29,203 nt of DNA from Collinsella sp. (GCA_014871665.1 WGSL01000022.1:1-29203), one strand, 5' to 3'; positions 8,370-15,496 are shown, counted from the stretch's first letter. Numbers and translations: made by a program. Notes: generated from the letters alone by a model not told the origin.

Positions 8370-8609
8370 CTATTCATCTTTAAGCCCAAAAAGACTATCG
8401 GCTTCATCGTCGGATATATATTCCAGTACATCGCCTGGTTGGCAGTCGAGTGCCCGGCATATCGCATCAAGAGTTGAAAAGCGCACGGCAGAAACCTTGC
8501 CCGTCTTGATGCGCGACATATTGACCTGGGAGATGCCCACGCGTTCCGCAAGCTCTTTGGATGAGATCTTGCGTTCGGCAAGCATGCGGTCGAGCCGCAG
8601 AATAATCAT
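8370..8609 (-). CDS. Small Cro/C1-type HTH regulator
   Basis: A 79-aa DNA-binding protein made almost entirely of one HTH_3 domain (ELAERVGISQVNMSRIKTGK, about residues 20-39) plus a short acidic tail. It belongs to the group of tiny XRE regulators (YozG-like) usually encoded next to DUF2975 membrane proteins, and that is its neighbour here. The stop of the upstream membrane gene is 9 nt before its ATG, so the two form one minus-strand operon. A GGGGG-containing ribosome site precedes the start. The 18-bp palindrome at 9280-9297 in the operon promoter is a likely target for autoregulation. Confidence 0.85.
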   Translation of the reverse strand: MIILRLDRMLAERKISSKELAERVGISQVNMSRIKTGKVSAVRFSTLDAICRALDCQPGDVLEYISDDEADSLFGLKDE

Positions 8610-8618
8610 GGATTCCCC

Positions 8619-9257
8619 CTAGAGCAGCTCGTCATCTTGTTTTTGCAGGATATACCCGTAGCGGAAGATGCTGGCAATCAGGCAAATAATCAGGCCTGCA
8701 AAGAGCATAGAAGGCTCGAATAACTGGCCGGCGAACGCATCCGTAAAGCTGCCGCCAAATCCTGAGAGTATCATTCCCGTGATTACGGCACCAAGAAGCC
8801 TCACGGCAACGCCGCCGATAAGGAATAAATTTCCTACTCGACGAAGTGTCTGGTTACATTCAAGGTCAAAGGGCCTGCCTTCCTTTTCAATGTTGAAGAA
8901 AAACCTGCGCACGCTTATCGCGATGGTAAGCGCGAGACATGTCATCAAGAGGCTCCCTATGGCAGTGTGACCATCGTGTGCAACGAGCATAAGTGGGGCC
9001 TGCGCATCGGTACCGACGATAGCAAGGCACGGCCCTTCGCCGGCTTGAAGTTCTACGGATTGGAGACACGACCCTTGGGAGAGGCCAGGCAATATGAGTA
9101 GAAGGTCAATCGCAATGACTGCGAGAAGTCCCAGAGCGAGCGCGGTGGTAATGCAGATCGTGGCTCATTTGCAGATGCGAGCGAGCTTCCTCAGTTCGGC
9201 TATCGTCTGTTCGCGGCTGATGGTTTCATTCGATATAGATGCGTTTCGATGGACCAT
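8619..9257 (-). pseudogene. DUF2975-like membrane protein interrupted by an in-frame TGA
   Basis: Reading the minus strand from an ATG at 9257 with GGAGGGG just before it gives 30 codons (MVHRNASISNETISREQTIA...), then TGA at 9165-9167. The same frame then runs uninterrupted to the stop at 8619. After the TGA the frame immediately encodes a hydrophobic helix (ATICITTALALGLLAVIAID) and two to three more membrane segments, so the coding sense clearly continues. TGA could derive from a TGG (Trp) codon. A product restarting after the TGA would have to use a TTG at 9092 and would lose the first membrane helix. The XRE neighbour is intact. It could be a sequencing error, a recent pseudogene or a natural truncation. 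Confidence 0.7.
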
Positions 9258-9279
9258 AACCCCTCCAATCGGCGTTTTG

Positions 9280-9297
9280 TATGATACTTGTATCATA
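9280..9297. promoter_or_regulatory. Palindromic operator before the DUF2975/XRE operon
   Basis: TATGATACTTGTATCATA: perfect 8-bp arms around TT. It lies 23 bases upstream of the ATG at 9257, and TATCAT within it could be the minus-strand -10 element. It is a plausible binding site for the small HTH regulator encoded in the same operon. Confidence 0.5.
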
Positions 9298-9498
9298 TCA
9301 GAATTAACGATAAACGATAAATAATTACGGATAATGAGTAAGTAATGATTGAAAACGATTAGCGTGAGCTATTAGCTCATTTTGGATGCTGGAGTTTGGC
9401 GCGCGGGGGATGAGGACAAATGCCAAAACTTCCCGTGATCGTTCCCGTGATTGCGCAAGCGCTCCATTGTGTTTCCCTAATTCATATGGGAAAACAGC

Positions 9499-9512
9499 TG
9501 CAAACGATTGCA
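9499..9512. promoter_or_regulatory. LacI/CcpA-type cre-like site
   Basis: TGCAAACGATTGCA matches the catabolite-responsive element consensus TGNAANCGNTNNCA at every fixed position and has palindromic TGCAA/TTGCA ends. The cognate LacI-family protein is not in the window. It lies 460 bp from the IIA start, far for direct repression. Confidence 0.4.
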
Positions 9513-9516
9513 AGTA

Positions 9517-9549
9517 ACCGGTAAACGGTCGAAAACTACCGTTCACCGA
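9517..9549. promoter_or_regulatory. Paired ACCGTTYACCGR motif, site 1
   Basis: CGGTAAACGGT (9519-9529) and ACCGTTCACCG (9538-9548) form an inverted pair separated by 8 nt. The same motif recurs at 9735-9747 and twice before the LacE-like PTS gene at 25116-25126 and 25192-25202. Confidence 0.5.
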
Positions 9550-9734
9550 TAATCTCAAAACTGGTTCTAACTGGTATTAAGTCAAAAAGACCAATTCACA
9601 TATCTTCACAATGACCTGCAATTTTTCTACACGCTATTTTTAGCCGCCCTGCGTTGTTTAGACACAGGAAAAGATCCGATCTTTTGCCAAAGCATTTCGA
9701 AACGGTTTCAAAACCGCAGGTAGAAGTGTTAACG

Positions 9735-9767
9735 ACCGGTAAACGGTCGATTTATCACCGTGAGCGG
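9735..9767. promoter_or_regulatory. ACCGTTYACCGR motif, site 2
   Basis: ACCGGTAAACGGT at 9735-9747 is identical to the copy at 9517-9529. It is embedded in a perfect CGACCG/CGGTCG inverted repeat (9733-9749). ACCGTGAGCGG at 9757-9767 is a weaker inverted partner. Confidence 0.5.
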
Positions 9768-9842
9768 TGCAAAAACGTTTTACCGTATGAATCAACGAAA
9801 GCGACCTCTTCTGGGGTGATATAGTGACAACAACACATCACG

Positions 9843-9871
9843 TGGTTACTACCAGTTTAGAAACCACTGGT
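9843..9871. promoter_or_regulatory. GntR/HutC-type operator before the PTS operon
   Basis: TGGTTACTACCA (9843-9854) carries the TGGT/ACCA half-sites expected for HutC-type GntR regulators and is identical to a site before agaS. A second inverted pair, ACCACTGGT, follows at 9863-9871. Confidence 0.6.
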
Positions 9872-9971
9872 CTTCAAAGAACGCTTTCTAAGAAGCTTTA
9901 AGGGCGAGTGCCCGCTGGCTTCCGAAAATCATCGGACTCAGATTGTACACACCTTCGGAAGGGAAATTTGA

Positions 9972-10415
9972 ATGGTTGGCTTTATTCTTACCGGTCATGG
10001 ACAGTTCGCACCCGGCCTTGCAAGCGCTATCGCTATGGTTGCCGGCGACCAGCCTGCTTTTACCGTCGTTCCTTTTGAGGGCGACCAGGCCGCATCCTAC
10101 GGTGAGGATCTCCGCGCCGCTATTACCGCCATGCGCGAGGAGTGCGATGGCGTGCTCGTCTTTACCGACCTGCTTGGCGGCACCCCGTTCAACCAGTCGA
10201 TGATGATTGCCCAGGATGTCGACAACGTCGAGGTTCTGACTGGCACCAACCTTCCCATGGTTATTGAGCTTCTGTTCCTCCGCGGCAATGCCACGCTCGC
10301 CGAGCTTGGCGAGCAGGCCGTGACCGTTGGCCAGACGGGCATCACCGCCCAGACGGTCGCATCCGTTGCCGGCTCCGAGGAAGAGGATATCTTCGGCGAC
10401 GAGGACGGCATCTAA
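9972..10415 (+). CDS. PTS mannose-family EIIA component
   Basis: A 147-aa cytoplasmic phosphocarrier that takes phosphate from HPr and passes it to IIB. The EIIA-Man fold is shown by the opening FILTGHGQFAPGL, with the phosphorylatable His9, and by TDLLGGTPFNQS at about 65-76. It is a stand-alone IIA domain with a short acidic C-terminus (EEEDIFGDEDGI). GGAAGGG precedes the ATG at 9972. It is the first gene of the PTS operon and its stop codon overlaps the next start (TAATG). Linkage to agaS and nagA suggests an amino-sugar substrate such as GalNAc. Confidence 0.93.
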   Translation: MVGFILTGHGQFAPGLASAIAMVAGDQPAFTVVPFEGDQAASYGEDLRAAITAMREECDGVLVFTDLLGGTPFNQSMMIAQDVDNVEVLTGTNLPMVIELLFLRGNATLAELGEQAVTVGQTGITAQTVASVAGSEEEDIFGDEDGI

Positions 10416-10696
10416 TGGCCGATTTCGGAGCCAACGTCCTGAGCTCCTCGGTCGCCCTTTTAGGCCTGCTTGTCATCATGGGCTTGATTTACACCATCTG
10501 GTCGCAAATCAACATGAAGAAGAAGCAGAAGTACTTCAAGGAGCTGCACACCGAGCTCAAGCCGGGTCAGGAGGTTCTTTTCGCCGGCGGTATCTACGGA
10601 ACCGTCAAAGGCATCGAAGGCGAGAAGGTCCAGATCAAAGTCCGATCCGGAGCCGTCGTAGATGTTTCGCGTTACGCGATTCAGGAGATCAAGTAA
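10415..10696 (+). CDS. YajC-family membrane protein embedded in the PTS operon
   Basis: A 93-aa single-pass protein. A transmembrane helix at about 9-30 is followed by KKKQKYFKELHTELKPGQEVLFAGGIYGTVKGI and ends with RYAIQEI. Spacing and motifs match the YajC family (PF02699), normally an accessory of the SecDF translocase. Here it is translationally coupled to IIA by a one-base stop/start overlap and is followed by IIB, with no sec genes nearby. YajC-like genes are known in some streptococcal mannose-family PTS operons, such as the hyaluronate locus, so this is probably a PTS-dedicated paralogue. It might help insert or stabilise IIC/IID, which is inference only. Confidence 0.85.
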   Translation: MADFGANVLSSSVALLGLLVIMGLIYTIWSQINMKKKQKYFKELHTELKPGQEVLFAGGIYGTVKGIEGEKVQIKVRSGAVVDVSRYAIQEIK

Positions 10697-10732
10697 CTGT
10701 CGTCAGCAAATATCGAAAGGAAGCTGATCAAC

Positions 10733-11215
10733 ATGGCAGAACCCAACATTCTTCTTACCCGCATCGATAACCGACTGGTTCATGGTCAGGTTGCAACCCA
10801 GTGGAACTCCACCCTGGGCTCCAACCTCATCCTCGTCGCCAACGACGACGTGGCGTCCAACACCATGCGCCAGAACCTCATGAAGATGGCCGCTCCCGCC
10901 GGCGTCGCTACGCGTTTCTTCTCCCTGCAGAAGACCATCGACGTCATTGGCAAGGCGAGCCCGCGCCAGAAGATCTTCATCGTGGCCGAAACACCGGAAG
11001 ACGTGCTTACGCTCGTCAAGGGCGGTGTGCCTATAAAGAAGGTAAACATCGGCAACATGCACATGTCGGAAGGAAAGCGCCAAGTCGCCACCTCCGTCGC
11101 AGTTAACGACGAGGATGTCGCTGCGTTTAAAGAGCTGCAGGAATTGGGGGTGGAGTTGGAGATCAGGCGCGTTCCGAGCACGCCTGTTGAGGACACGAGC
11201 AAGCTCTTCTCGTAA
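10733..11215 (+). CDS. PTS mannose/sorbose-family EIIB component
   Basis: A 160-aa cytoplasmic domain protein that receives phosphate from IIA and phosphorylates the sugar during transport through IIC/IID. The signature TRIDNRLVHGQVATQW is at 9-24, with His17 as the phosphorylation site. The remainder (FFSLQKTIDVI, KGGVPIKKVNIGNMHMSEGKR) matches PTS_IIB sorbose/mannose proteins of the GalNAc type. AAAGGAAG precedes the ATG. A paralogue with Tyr in place of this His lies at 20459-20938. Confidence 0.95.
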   Translation: MAEPNILLTRIDNRLVHGQVATQWNSTLGSNLILVANDDVASNTMRQNLMKMAAPAGVATRFFSLQKTIDVIGKASPRQKIFIVAETPEDVLTLVKGGVPIKKVNIGNMHMSEGKRQVATSVAVNDEDVAAFKELQELGVELEIRRVPSTPVEDTSKLFS

Positions 11216-11232
11216 TCCTCGTGATCCACGTT

Positions 11233-11252
11233 GTCAGGAGTGAAACCCTGAC
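11233..11252 (+). other. Intercistronic hairpin between IIB and IIC
   Basis: GTCAGG/CCTGAC 6-bp perfect stem in the 90-nt gap between IIB and IIC. A second short stem (TGTACG/CGTACA) follows closely. With no T-run it may be an RNA processing or stability element that sets the ratio of soluble to membrane PTS subunits. Confidence 0.35.
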
Positions 11253-11305
11253 GTTCTGTACGTGATATCCAAAGTGCGTACATACATTTTGAAAGGAGGA
11301 GCAAG

Positions 11306-12106
11306 ATGGAATACTCGATCATCCAGATCGCTCTGGTCTTCGTCGTCACGTTCATCGCGGCAATCGACCAGTTTGACTTCCTCGAGTCTCTCTATCAGCC
11401 CATCGTCACCGGCGCCGTCATCGGTCTTATCCTTGGCGACCTCAACACCGGTCTTCTCGTGGGTGGTACCTATCAGCTCATGACGATCGGCAACATGCCG
11501 ATCGGAGGCGCTCAGCCGCCTAACGCCGTCATCGGCGGCATCATGGCAGCCATTCTCGCTATCGCCACGGGCCTCGAGCCCAACGCGGCAGTCGGCCTTG
11601 CCATTCCGTTCGCTCTGCTTGGCCAGCTTGGCGTTACCCTGGTCTTCACGCTTATGTCCCCGCTTATGTCCACGGCCGATAACATGGCTCACAACGCGGA
11701 CACCAAGGGCATCGAGCGCCTGAACTACTTCGCCATGGCTCTGCTCGGCCTGATCTTCGCTGTCGTCGTCACCCTGTTCTTCATCGCTGGCGCTACCATC
11801 GGTCAGACCATCGCTTCTGCCATCCCGACTTGGCTGCAGACCGGTCTGTCCGCTGCAGGCGGCATGATGCGCTTCGTCGGCTTCGCCGTCCTGCTCAAGG
11901 TTATGATGAACCGCGATATGTGGGGCTTCTTCCTCATGGGCTTTGGCCTCGCGCTCATCACCGTTGCCAACGATTCGCTGGCAACCCCTGCTCTGCTCAT
12001 CCTCGCTCTCATCGGCTTCGGCATCGCTTTCTGGGACTTCCAGCAGCAGACCGAGCTGAAGGGTGCAGCTGTTTCTGACGGAGGTGACTTCGAAGATGGC
12101 ATCTAA
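11306..12106 (+). CDS. PTS mannose/sorbose-family EIIC component
   Basis: A 266-aa polytopic membrane protein of the EII-Sor family (PF03609) that, with IID, forms the sugar channel. Hydrophobic helices run through almost the whole length. Family landmarks are DQFDFLESLYQPIVTGAVIG near the start, DLNTGLLVGGTYQLMTIGNMPIGGAQPPNAVIGGI at about 50-85, and GMMRFVGFAVLLKVMMNRDMWGFF. A very strong ribosome site (AAAGGAGGA, 11293-11301) precedes the ATG. The end overlaps the IID start by 11 nt, so the two subunits are coupled. Confidence 0.95.
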   Translation: MEYSIIQIALVFVVTFIAAIDQFDFLESLYQPIVTGAVIGLILGDLNTGLLVGGTYQLMTIGNMPIGGAQPPNAVIGGIMAAILAIATGLEPNAAVGLAIPFALLGQLGVTLVFTLMSPLMSTADNMAHNADTKGIERLNYFAMALLGLIFAVVVTLFFIAGATIGQTIASAIPTWLQTGLSAAGGMMRFVGFAVLLKVMMNRDMWGFFLMGFGLALITVANDSLATPALLILALIGFGIAFWDFQQQTELKGAAVSDGGDFEDGI

Positions 12107-13178
12107 TGAGTATGTGATCCCGGAGCACTACGAGGATCTCACTCCTGCTCCGCAGCTCGACCAGAAGACCCTCAACAAGATGGCTTGGCGCTCCTGCTTC
12201 CTGCAGGCATCGTTCAACTACGAGCGCATGCAGGCCGCTGGCTGGCTTTACTCCATCATCCCCGGTCTGGAGAAGATCCACACCAACAAAAACGACCTCG
12301 CGGCTTCCATGAGCCACAACCTGGAGTTCTTCAACACCCACCCGTTCCTCGTCACCTTTGTTATGGGCATCGTGCTTTCGCTCGAGCAGAACAAGGTTGA
12401 CATCCCCACGATCCGCGCCGTCCGCGTCGCCGCAATGGGCCCGCTCGGTGGTATCGGTGACGCCCTGTTCTGGCTGACGCTCGTGCCTATCACGGCCGGC
12501 ATCACCTCCAACATGGCCATCAACGGCAACGCCGCTGCGCCGATCATCTTCCTGGTGATCTTCAACGCCGTCCAGTTCGCTCTGCGCTTCTGGCTCATGA
12601 ATTGGTCCTACAAGCTTGGCACCAGCGCTATTGACGCTCTGACCGCCAACATGCAGGCCTTCACGCGTGCCGCTTCCATCATGGGCGTCTTCGTCGTCGG
12701 TTGCCTGGTCGTCACCATGGGTGGCACCCAGATCAACCTCCAGATCCCCAACGGCACCACCCGTGGCCTTGCCCCTACTACCGTGATCGTCTCCGAGAAG
12801 GAGGCCGAGAACTTCACCGGTATGGAGGGCATCGATACCGAGACCGCTGAGGCCGGTACCATCGCCATGACCGATGAGGACGGCAACGCCCTCACCGCCG
12901 TCGATGCCGACGGCAACGAGGTCAAGTGCGGCGTCGCCGATCTGGGCAACGGCATGGAGTCCGTGACCTACGCTACCGTCACCGAGGATCCGGTCAACTT
13001 CTCTGTTGCCGACACCCTCAACACCATCGTCCCGAAGCTCGTCCCGCTTATGCTTACGCTGCTGCTTTACTACATGTTCGCTAAGCACAGCTGGACCCCG
13101 ACCAAGGGCATTCTCCTGCTCTTCGTCCTTGGCATCCTGGGCGCTGGCCCGCTTGGTCTCTGGCCGAGCATCTGGTAA
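12096..13178 (+). CDS. PTS mannose-family EIID component with a large internal insertion
   Basis: A 360-aa membrane protein of the EIID-AGA family (PF03613), partner of IIC. Recognisable parts are MAWRSCFLQASFNYERMQAAGWLYSIIPGL at 29-58, AAMGPLGGIGDALFW at 112-126 and the C-terminal GILGAGPLGLWPSIW. Typical members have about 270-300 residues. Here roughly residues 215-300 are a hydrophilic, Asp/Glu/Thr-rich stretch inserted before the last membrane helices (e.g. TDEDGNALTAVDADGNEV). The ATG at 12096 is chosen because GGAGGTGA at 12080-12087 sits 8 nt upstream. Translation is coupled to IIC. A strong terminator closes the operon. Confidence 0.93.
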   Translation: MASNEYVIPEHYEDLTPAPQLDQKTLNKMAWRSCFLQASFNYERMQAAGWLYSIIPGLEKIHTNKNDLAASMSHNLEFFNTHPFLVTFVMGIVLSLEQNKVDIPTIRAVRVAAMGPLGGIGDALFWLTLVPITAGITSNMAINGNAAAPIIFLVIFNAVQFALRFWLMNWSYKLGTSAIDALTANMQAFTRAASIMGVFVVGCLVVTMGGTQINLQIPNGTTRGLAPTTVIVSEKEAENFTGMEGIDTETAEAGTIAMTDEDGNALTAVDADGNEVKCGVADLGNGMESVTYATVTEDPVNFSVADTLNTIVPKLVPLMLTLLLYYMFAKHSWTPTKGILLLFVLGILGAGPLGLWPSIW

Positions 13179-13244
13179 GGCTCTAGTTTGAGGGGTGTGT
13201 CCCTACGCGGCTCACACCCCGACCCCTTAAGCCATGTGTATGTT

Positions 13245-13283
13245 AAAAGCCGCGTGCTCGAAAGAGCGCGCGGCTTTTGTTTT
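13245..13283 (+). terminator. Terminator of the PTS operon
   Basis: AAAAGCCGCG.GCTC / GAGC.CGCGGCTTTT hairpin with a GAAA tetraloop followed by TTTTGTTTT. It directly abuts the -35 of the next promoter. Confidence 0.9.
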
Positions 13284-13284
13284 C

Positions 13285-13314
13285 TTGATGATTCGGGTGT
13301 GGCGGACAGATAAT
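13285..13314 (+). promoter_or_regulatory. Promoter of the GntR regulator gene
   Basis: TTGATG (13285-13290), an 18-nt spacer and GATAAT (13309-13314). GGGAGG at 13352-13357 then serves the ATG at 13364. Confidence 0.55.
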
Positions 13315-13363
13315 GCTAAACACCCTAGGTAGTTAGCCGAATTCGAGCAAAAGGGAGGATAGG

Positions 13364-14095
13364 ATGGCGATCGGAGCGCGTAAGCAACCGCTGTACGATC
13401 AGCTGGTCGATATTCTGACCGAAAAGATCGACCATGAATATCGCGCCGGTGACATGATTCCTTCCGAGCGCGAACTTTCGGAGCGCTATGGTCTCTCGCG
13501 CACTACGGTACGCCTGGCTCTGCAGGAACTGGAGCGCTTAGGACTGGTGGTTCGGCAGCACGGTCGCGGTACCTTTGTGACCGACCGTTCGGCAAAAGCA
13601 ACCAATCTTATGCAGTCCTACAGCTTTACCGAGCAGATGCGCGCGATGGGTCGCGACCCCGAGACCACGATTCTCGAGTTTTGCGAGATGGAGGCCGATA
13701 AAAATCTGGCCGAGCATATGGGATTGCGTATCGGTGATCGCATTTTTAAGCTTAAGCGCCTTCGTTCTGCCGACAACATGCCCATGATGGTCGAACGCAG
13801 CTATCTACCAGTTCGTCAATTTCTGTCCCTAAAGCGACCGCTGCTGGAGCGTAAGCCGCTTTACGATGTGATTGAGCAAGACTTTCAGCAAAAGATACGC
13901 GTGGCCGAAGAGGAGTTCTATGCGAGCATAGCCCGTCCCACCGACGCCCACCTTTTGGGAATTGTCGAGGGCTCGCCTGTGCTCGATTTGGTCAGGACTA
14001 CGTATAACGAGTCAAACGAGGTTGTGGAGTACACACTCTCGGTTGCTCGTGCCGATCAGTTTAAATACAAGGTTTACCACCAGCGTAGCGACTAG
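13364..14095 (+). CDS. GntR/HutC-family (UTRA) regulator of the amino-sugar locus
   Basis: A 243-aa transcription factor. The winged-helix GntR domain spans about 6-72 (PLYDQLVDILTEKI, PSERELSERYGLSRTTVRLALQELERLGLVVRQHGRGTFV). The UTRA ligand-binding domain covers about 90-236 and includes MMVERSYLPV and LDLVRTTYNESNEVVEYT. UTRA regulators of this type (NagR, DasR, AgaR-like) respond to sugar phosphates. Identical TGGTTACTACCA boxes lie before the PTS operon (9843) and before agaS (14136), on either side of this gene, so a role as local regulator is likely. The effector is probably a phosphorylated amino sugar, by inference. Confidence 0.9.
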   Translation: MAIGARKQPLYDQLVDILTEKIDHEYRAGDMIPSERELSERYGLSRTTVRLALQELERLGLVVRQHGRGTFVTDRSAKATNLMQSYSFTEQMRAMGRDPETTILEFCEMEADKNLAEHMGLRIGDRIFKLKRLRSADNMPMMVERSYLPVRQFLSLKRPLLERKPLYDVIEQDFQQKIRVAEEEFYASIARPTDAHLLGIVEGSPVLDLVRTTYNESNEVVEYTLSVARADQFKYKVYHQRSD

Positions 14096-14134
14096 TGTTC
14101 GCATCGTATCCATATGATGATTCTTTGCATTTAA

Positions 14135-14170
14135 CTGGTTACTACCAGATAACCAACTGAAGTGTATAAT
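14135..14170 (+). promoter_or_regulatory. agaS promoter overlapped by a GntR-type operator
   Basis: CTGGTTACTACCAG (14135-14148) is a palindrome with CTGGT/ACCAG arms, followed by a further AACCA half-site. A consensus TATAAT lies at 14165-14170. The operator occupies the -35 position, which fits repression by occlusion. Confidence 0.65.
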
Positions 14171-14209
14171 TGCACGTCAGAGGATTACTTCTAGAGAGAG
14201 GTATTAGAA

Positions 14210-15376
14210 ATGTTCGAGAAGAGTGTCGAGGAGCTCACCGAGCTCGGCGCCCAGATCACCACGGCCGAGATTGCTCAGCAGCCCGAGCTTTGGCGTGATA
14301 CGCTCAACATCTATCGCGAGAACAAGGAGGCCATCGAGGCCTTCCTGGCCGAGGCTCGCGCTATGGGCGAGGGCCGTCTGTCCGTTGTCTTCACCGGTGC
14401 CGGTACGTCCGACTACGTTGGCGATACCTGTGCCCCGTACCTGCGTCACGCTGGCAACACTGATCTCTACGACTTTAAGCCCATCGCCACGACCGACATC
14501 GTGAGCGCCCCGCGTGACTTCCTGCGCGCCGAGGATCCCACGCTCGTGGTTTCCTTTGCCCGCTCTGGCAACAGCCCCGAGAGCCTTGCCGCCGTTGCCG
14601 TTGCCAAGGAGCTCGTCCACAACGTCAAGTTCCTCAACATCACCTGCGCTCCCGAGGGCAAGCTCGCCGTCGAGTCTGCCGATGATCCCAACGCGCTGAC
14701 GCTGCTCATTCCGCGCGCCAACGACAAGGGCTTCGCCATGACCGGTTCTTATTCCTGCATGACCCTGCTCTCCACCCTTATTTTCGACACTGCCTCTGAC
14801 GAGCAGAAGGCCGAGTGGGTCGAGACAATTGCCAAGATGGGCGAGGAGGTCATCTCCCGTGAGCCCGAGATCGCCGATTACCTGGCTGGCGACTTCAACC
14901 GCGTGACCTACTTGGGTTCTGGCTCCTTCGGTGGCCTTGCCCAGGAGAGCCAGCTCAAGATCCTTGAGCTCGCTCACGGTCTGGTCGCTACTTCCTACGA
15001 CACCTCCATGGGCTATCGTCACGGACCTAAGTCCTTCGTCGACGATAAGACGCTCGTCTTCGTGTTCGTCAATAACGACGCCTACACCCGTCAGTACGAC
15101 ATCGACATCCTCAACGAGATCGGTGGCGACGAGATCGCTCAGCACACCATCGCCGTTCAGCAGGAAGGTGCCACCGTCTATGAGGGTGAGTCCTTCACCT
15201 TTAAGGGCTACGAGGCACTTCCCGAGGGCTACCTTGCTCTGCCGTTTGTGATGTTTGCCCAGGCTATCAGCCTGCTCAACTCCGTGCGCGTGGGCAACAC
15301 GCCCGATACGCCGAGCCCCACCGGCACGGTCAACCGCGTGGTTAAGGGCGTGACGATTCACCCCTTCACCGCTTAA
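14210..15376 (+). CDS. agaS: SIS-domain galactosamine-6-phosphate deaminase/isomerase (AgaS)
   Basis: A 388-aa cytosolic enzyme with two SIS (sugar isomerase) domains. The first contains TGAGTSDYVGD (62-72) and SFARSGNSPES (115-125). The second begins near YLGSGSFGGLAQESQLK and includes GYRHGPKSFV. Length and motifs match AgaS, which converts galactosamine-6-phosphate to tagatose-6-phosphate with release of ammonia; a glucosamine-6-phosphate-specific homologue is the alternative. The tagatose-6-phosphate-kinase-like gene downstream supports the galactosamine route. AGAGAGG precedes the ATG. A GntR-type operator covers its promoter. Confidence 0.88.
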   Translation: MFEKSVEELTELGAQITTAEIAQQPELWRDTLNIYRENKEAIEAFLAEARAMGEGRLSVVFTGAGTSDYVGDTCAPYLRHAGNTDLYDFKPIATTDIVSAPRDFLRAEDPTLVVSFARSGNSPESLAAVAVAKELVHNVKFLNITCAPEGKLAVESADDPNALTLLIPRANDKGFAMTGSYSCMTLLSTLIFDTASDEQKAEWVETIAKMGEEVISREPEIADYLAGDFNRVTYLGSGSFGGLAQESQLKILELAHGLVATSYDTSMGYRHGPKSFVDDKTLVFVFVNNDAYTRQYDIDILNEIGGDEIAQHTIAVQQEGATVYEGESFTFKGYEALPEGYLALPFVMFAQAISLLNSVRVGNTPDTPSPTGTVNRVVKGVTIHPFTA

Positions 15377-15395
15377 TCGCGTCCCCCCTGTAAGG

Positions 15396-15438
15396 GCGCC
15401 CGTCCGCTCATAACGGCGGGCGGGCGCTTTTTGTTTTT
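15396..15438 (+). terminator. Terminator after agaS
   Basis: GCGCCCGTCCGC / GCGGGCGGGCGC stem (one G-U pair) followed by TTTTTGTTTTT. Confidence 0.9.
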
Positions 15439-15496
15439 ACATGGACCGGGTATAAGTATCACCACGGTCAACTGCTTCAAGAAGCAAGGAGTGCAT

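Larger units (their letters stand above)
9298..9971 (+). promoter_or_regulatory. Palindrome-rich 0.7-kb control region of the amino-sugar PTS operon
   Basis: No credible gene lies here. It holds several perfect palindromes: TGAGCTA/TAGCTCA (9365-9379), TGCAA/TTGCA (9499-9512), AAAAGAT/ATCTTTT (9669-9685) and CGGTTT/AAACCG (9703-9716). It also holds two copies of the ACCGGTAAACGGT motif and a GntR-type box near the operon. A possible -10 (TATAGT, 9820-9825) lacks a good -35, so the promoter is uncertain. Confidence 0.5.

Noticed and set aside
9325..9558. A 77-codon minus-strand open frame in the long intergenic region
   Set aside because: It runs through the repeated ACCGGTAAACGGT/ACCGTTCACCGA sites and a cre-like site, has no convincing ribosome site and matches no family I recognise.
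9960..13180. Sigma-54 (-24/-12) control of the mannose-family PTS operon
   Set aside because: No TGGCAC-N5-TTGCA-like promoter is visible and no LevR-type activator is encoded; GntR-type boxes are present instead.
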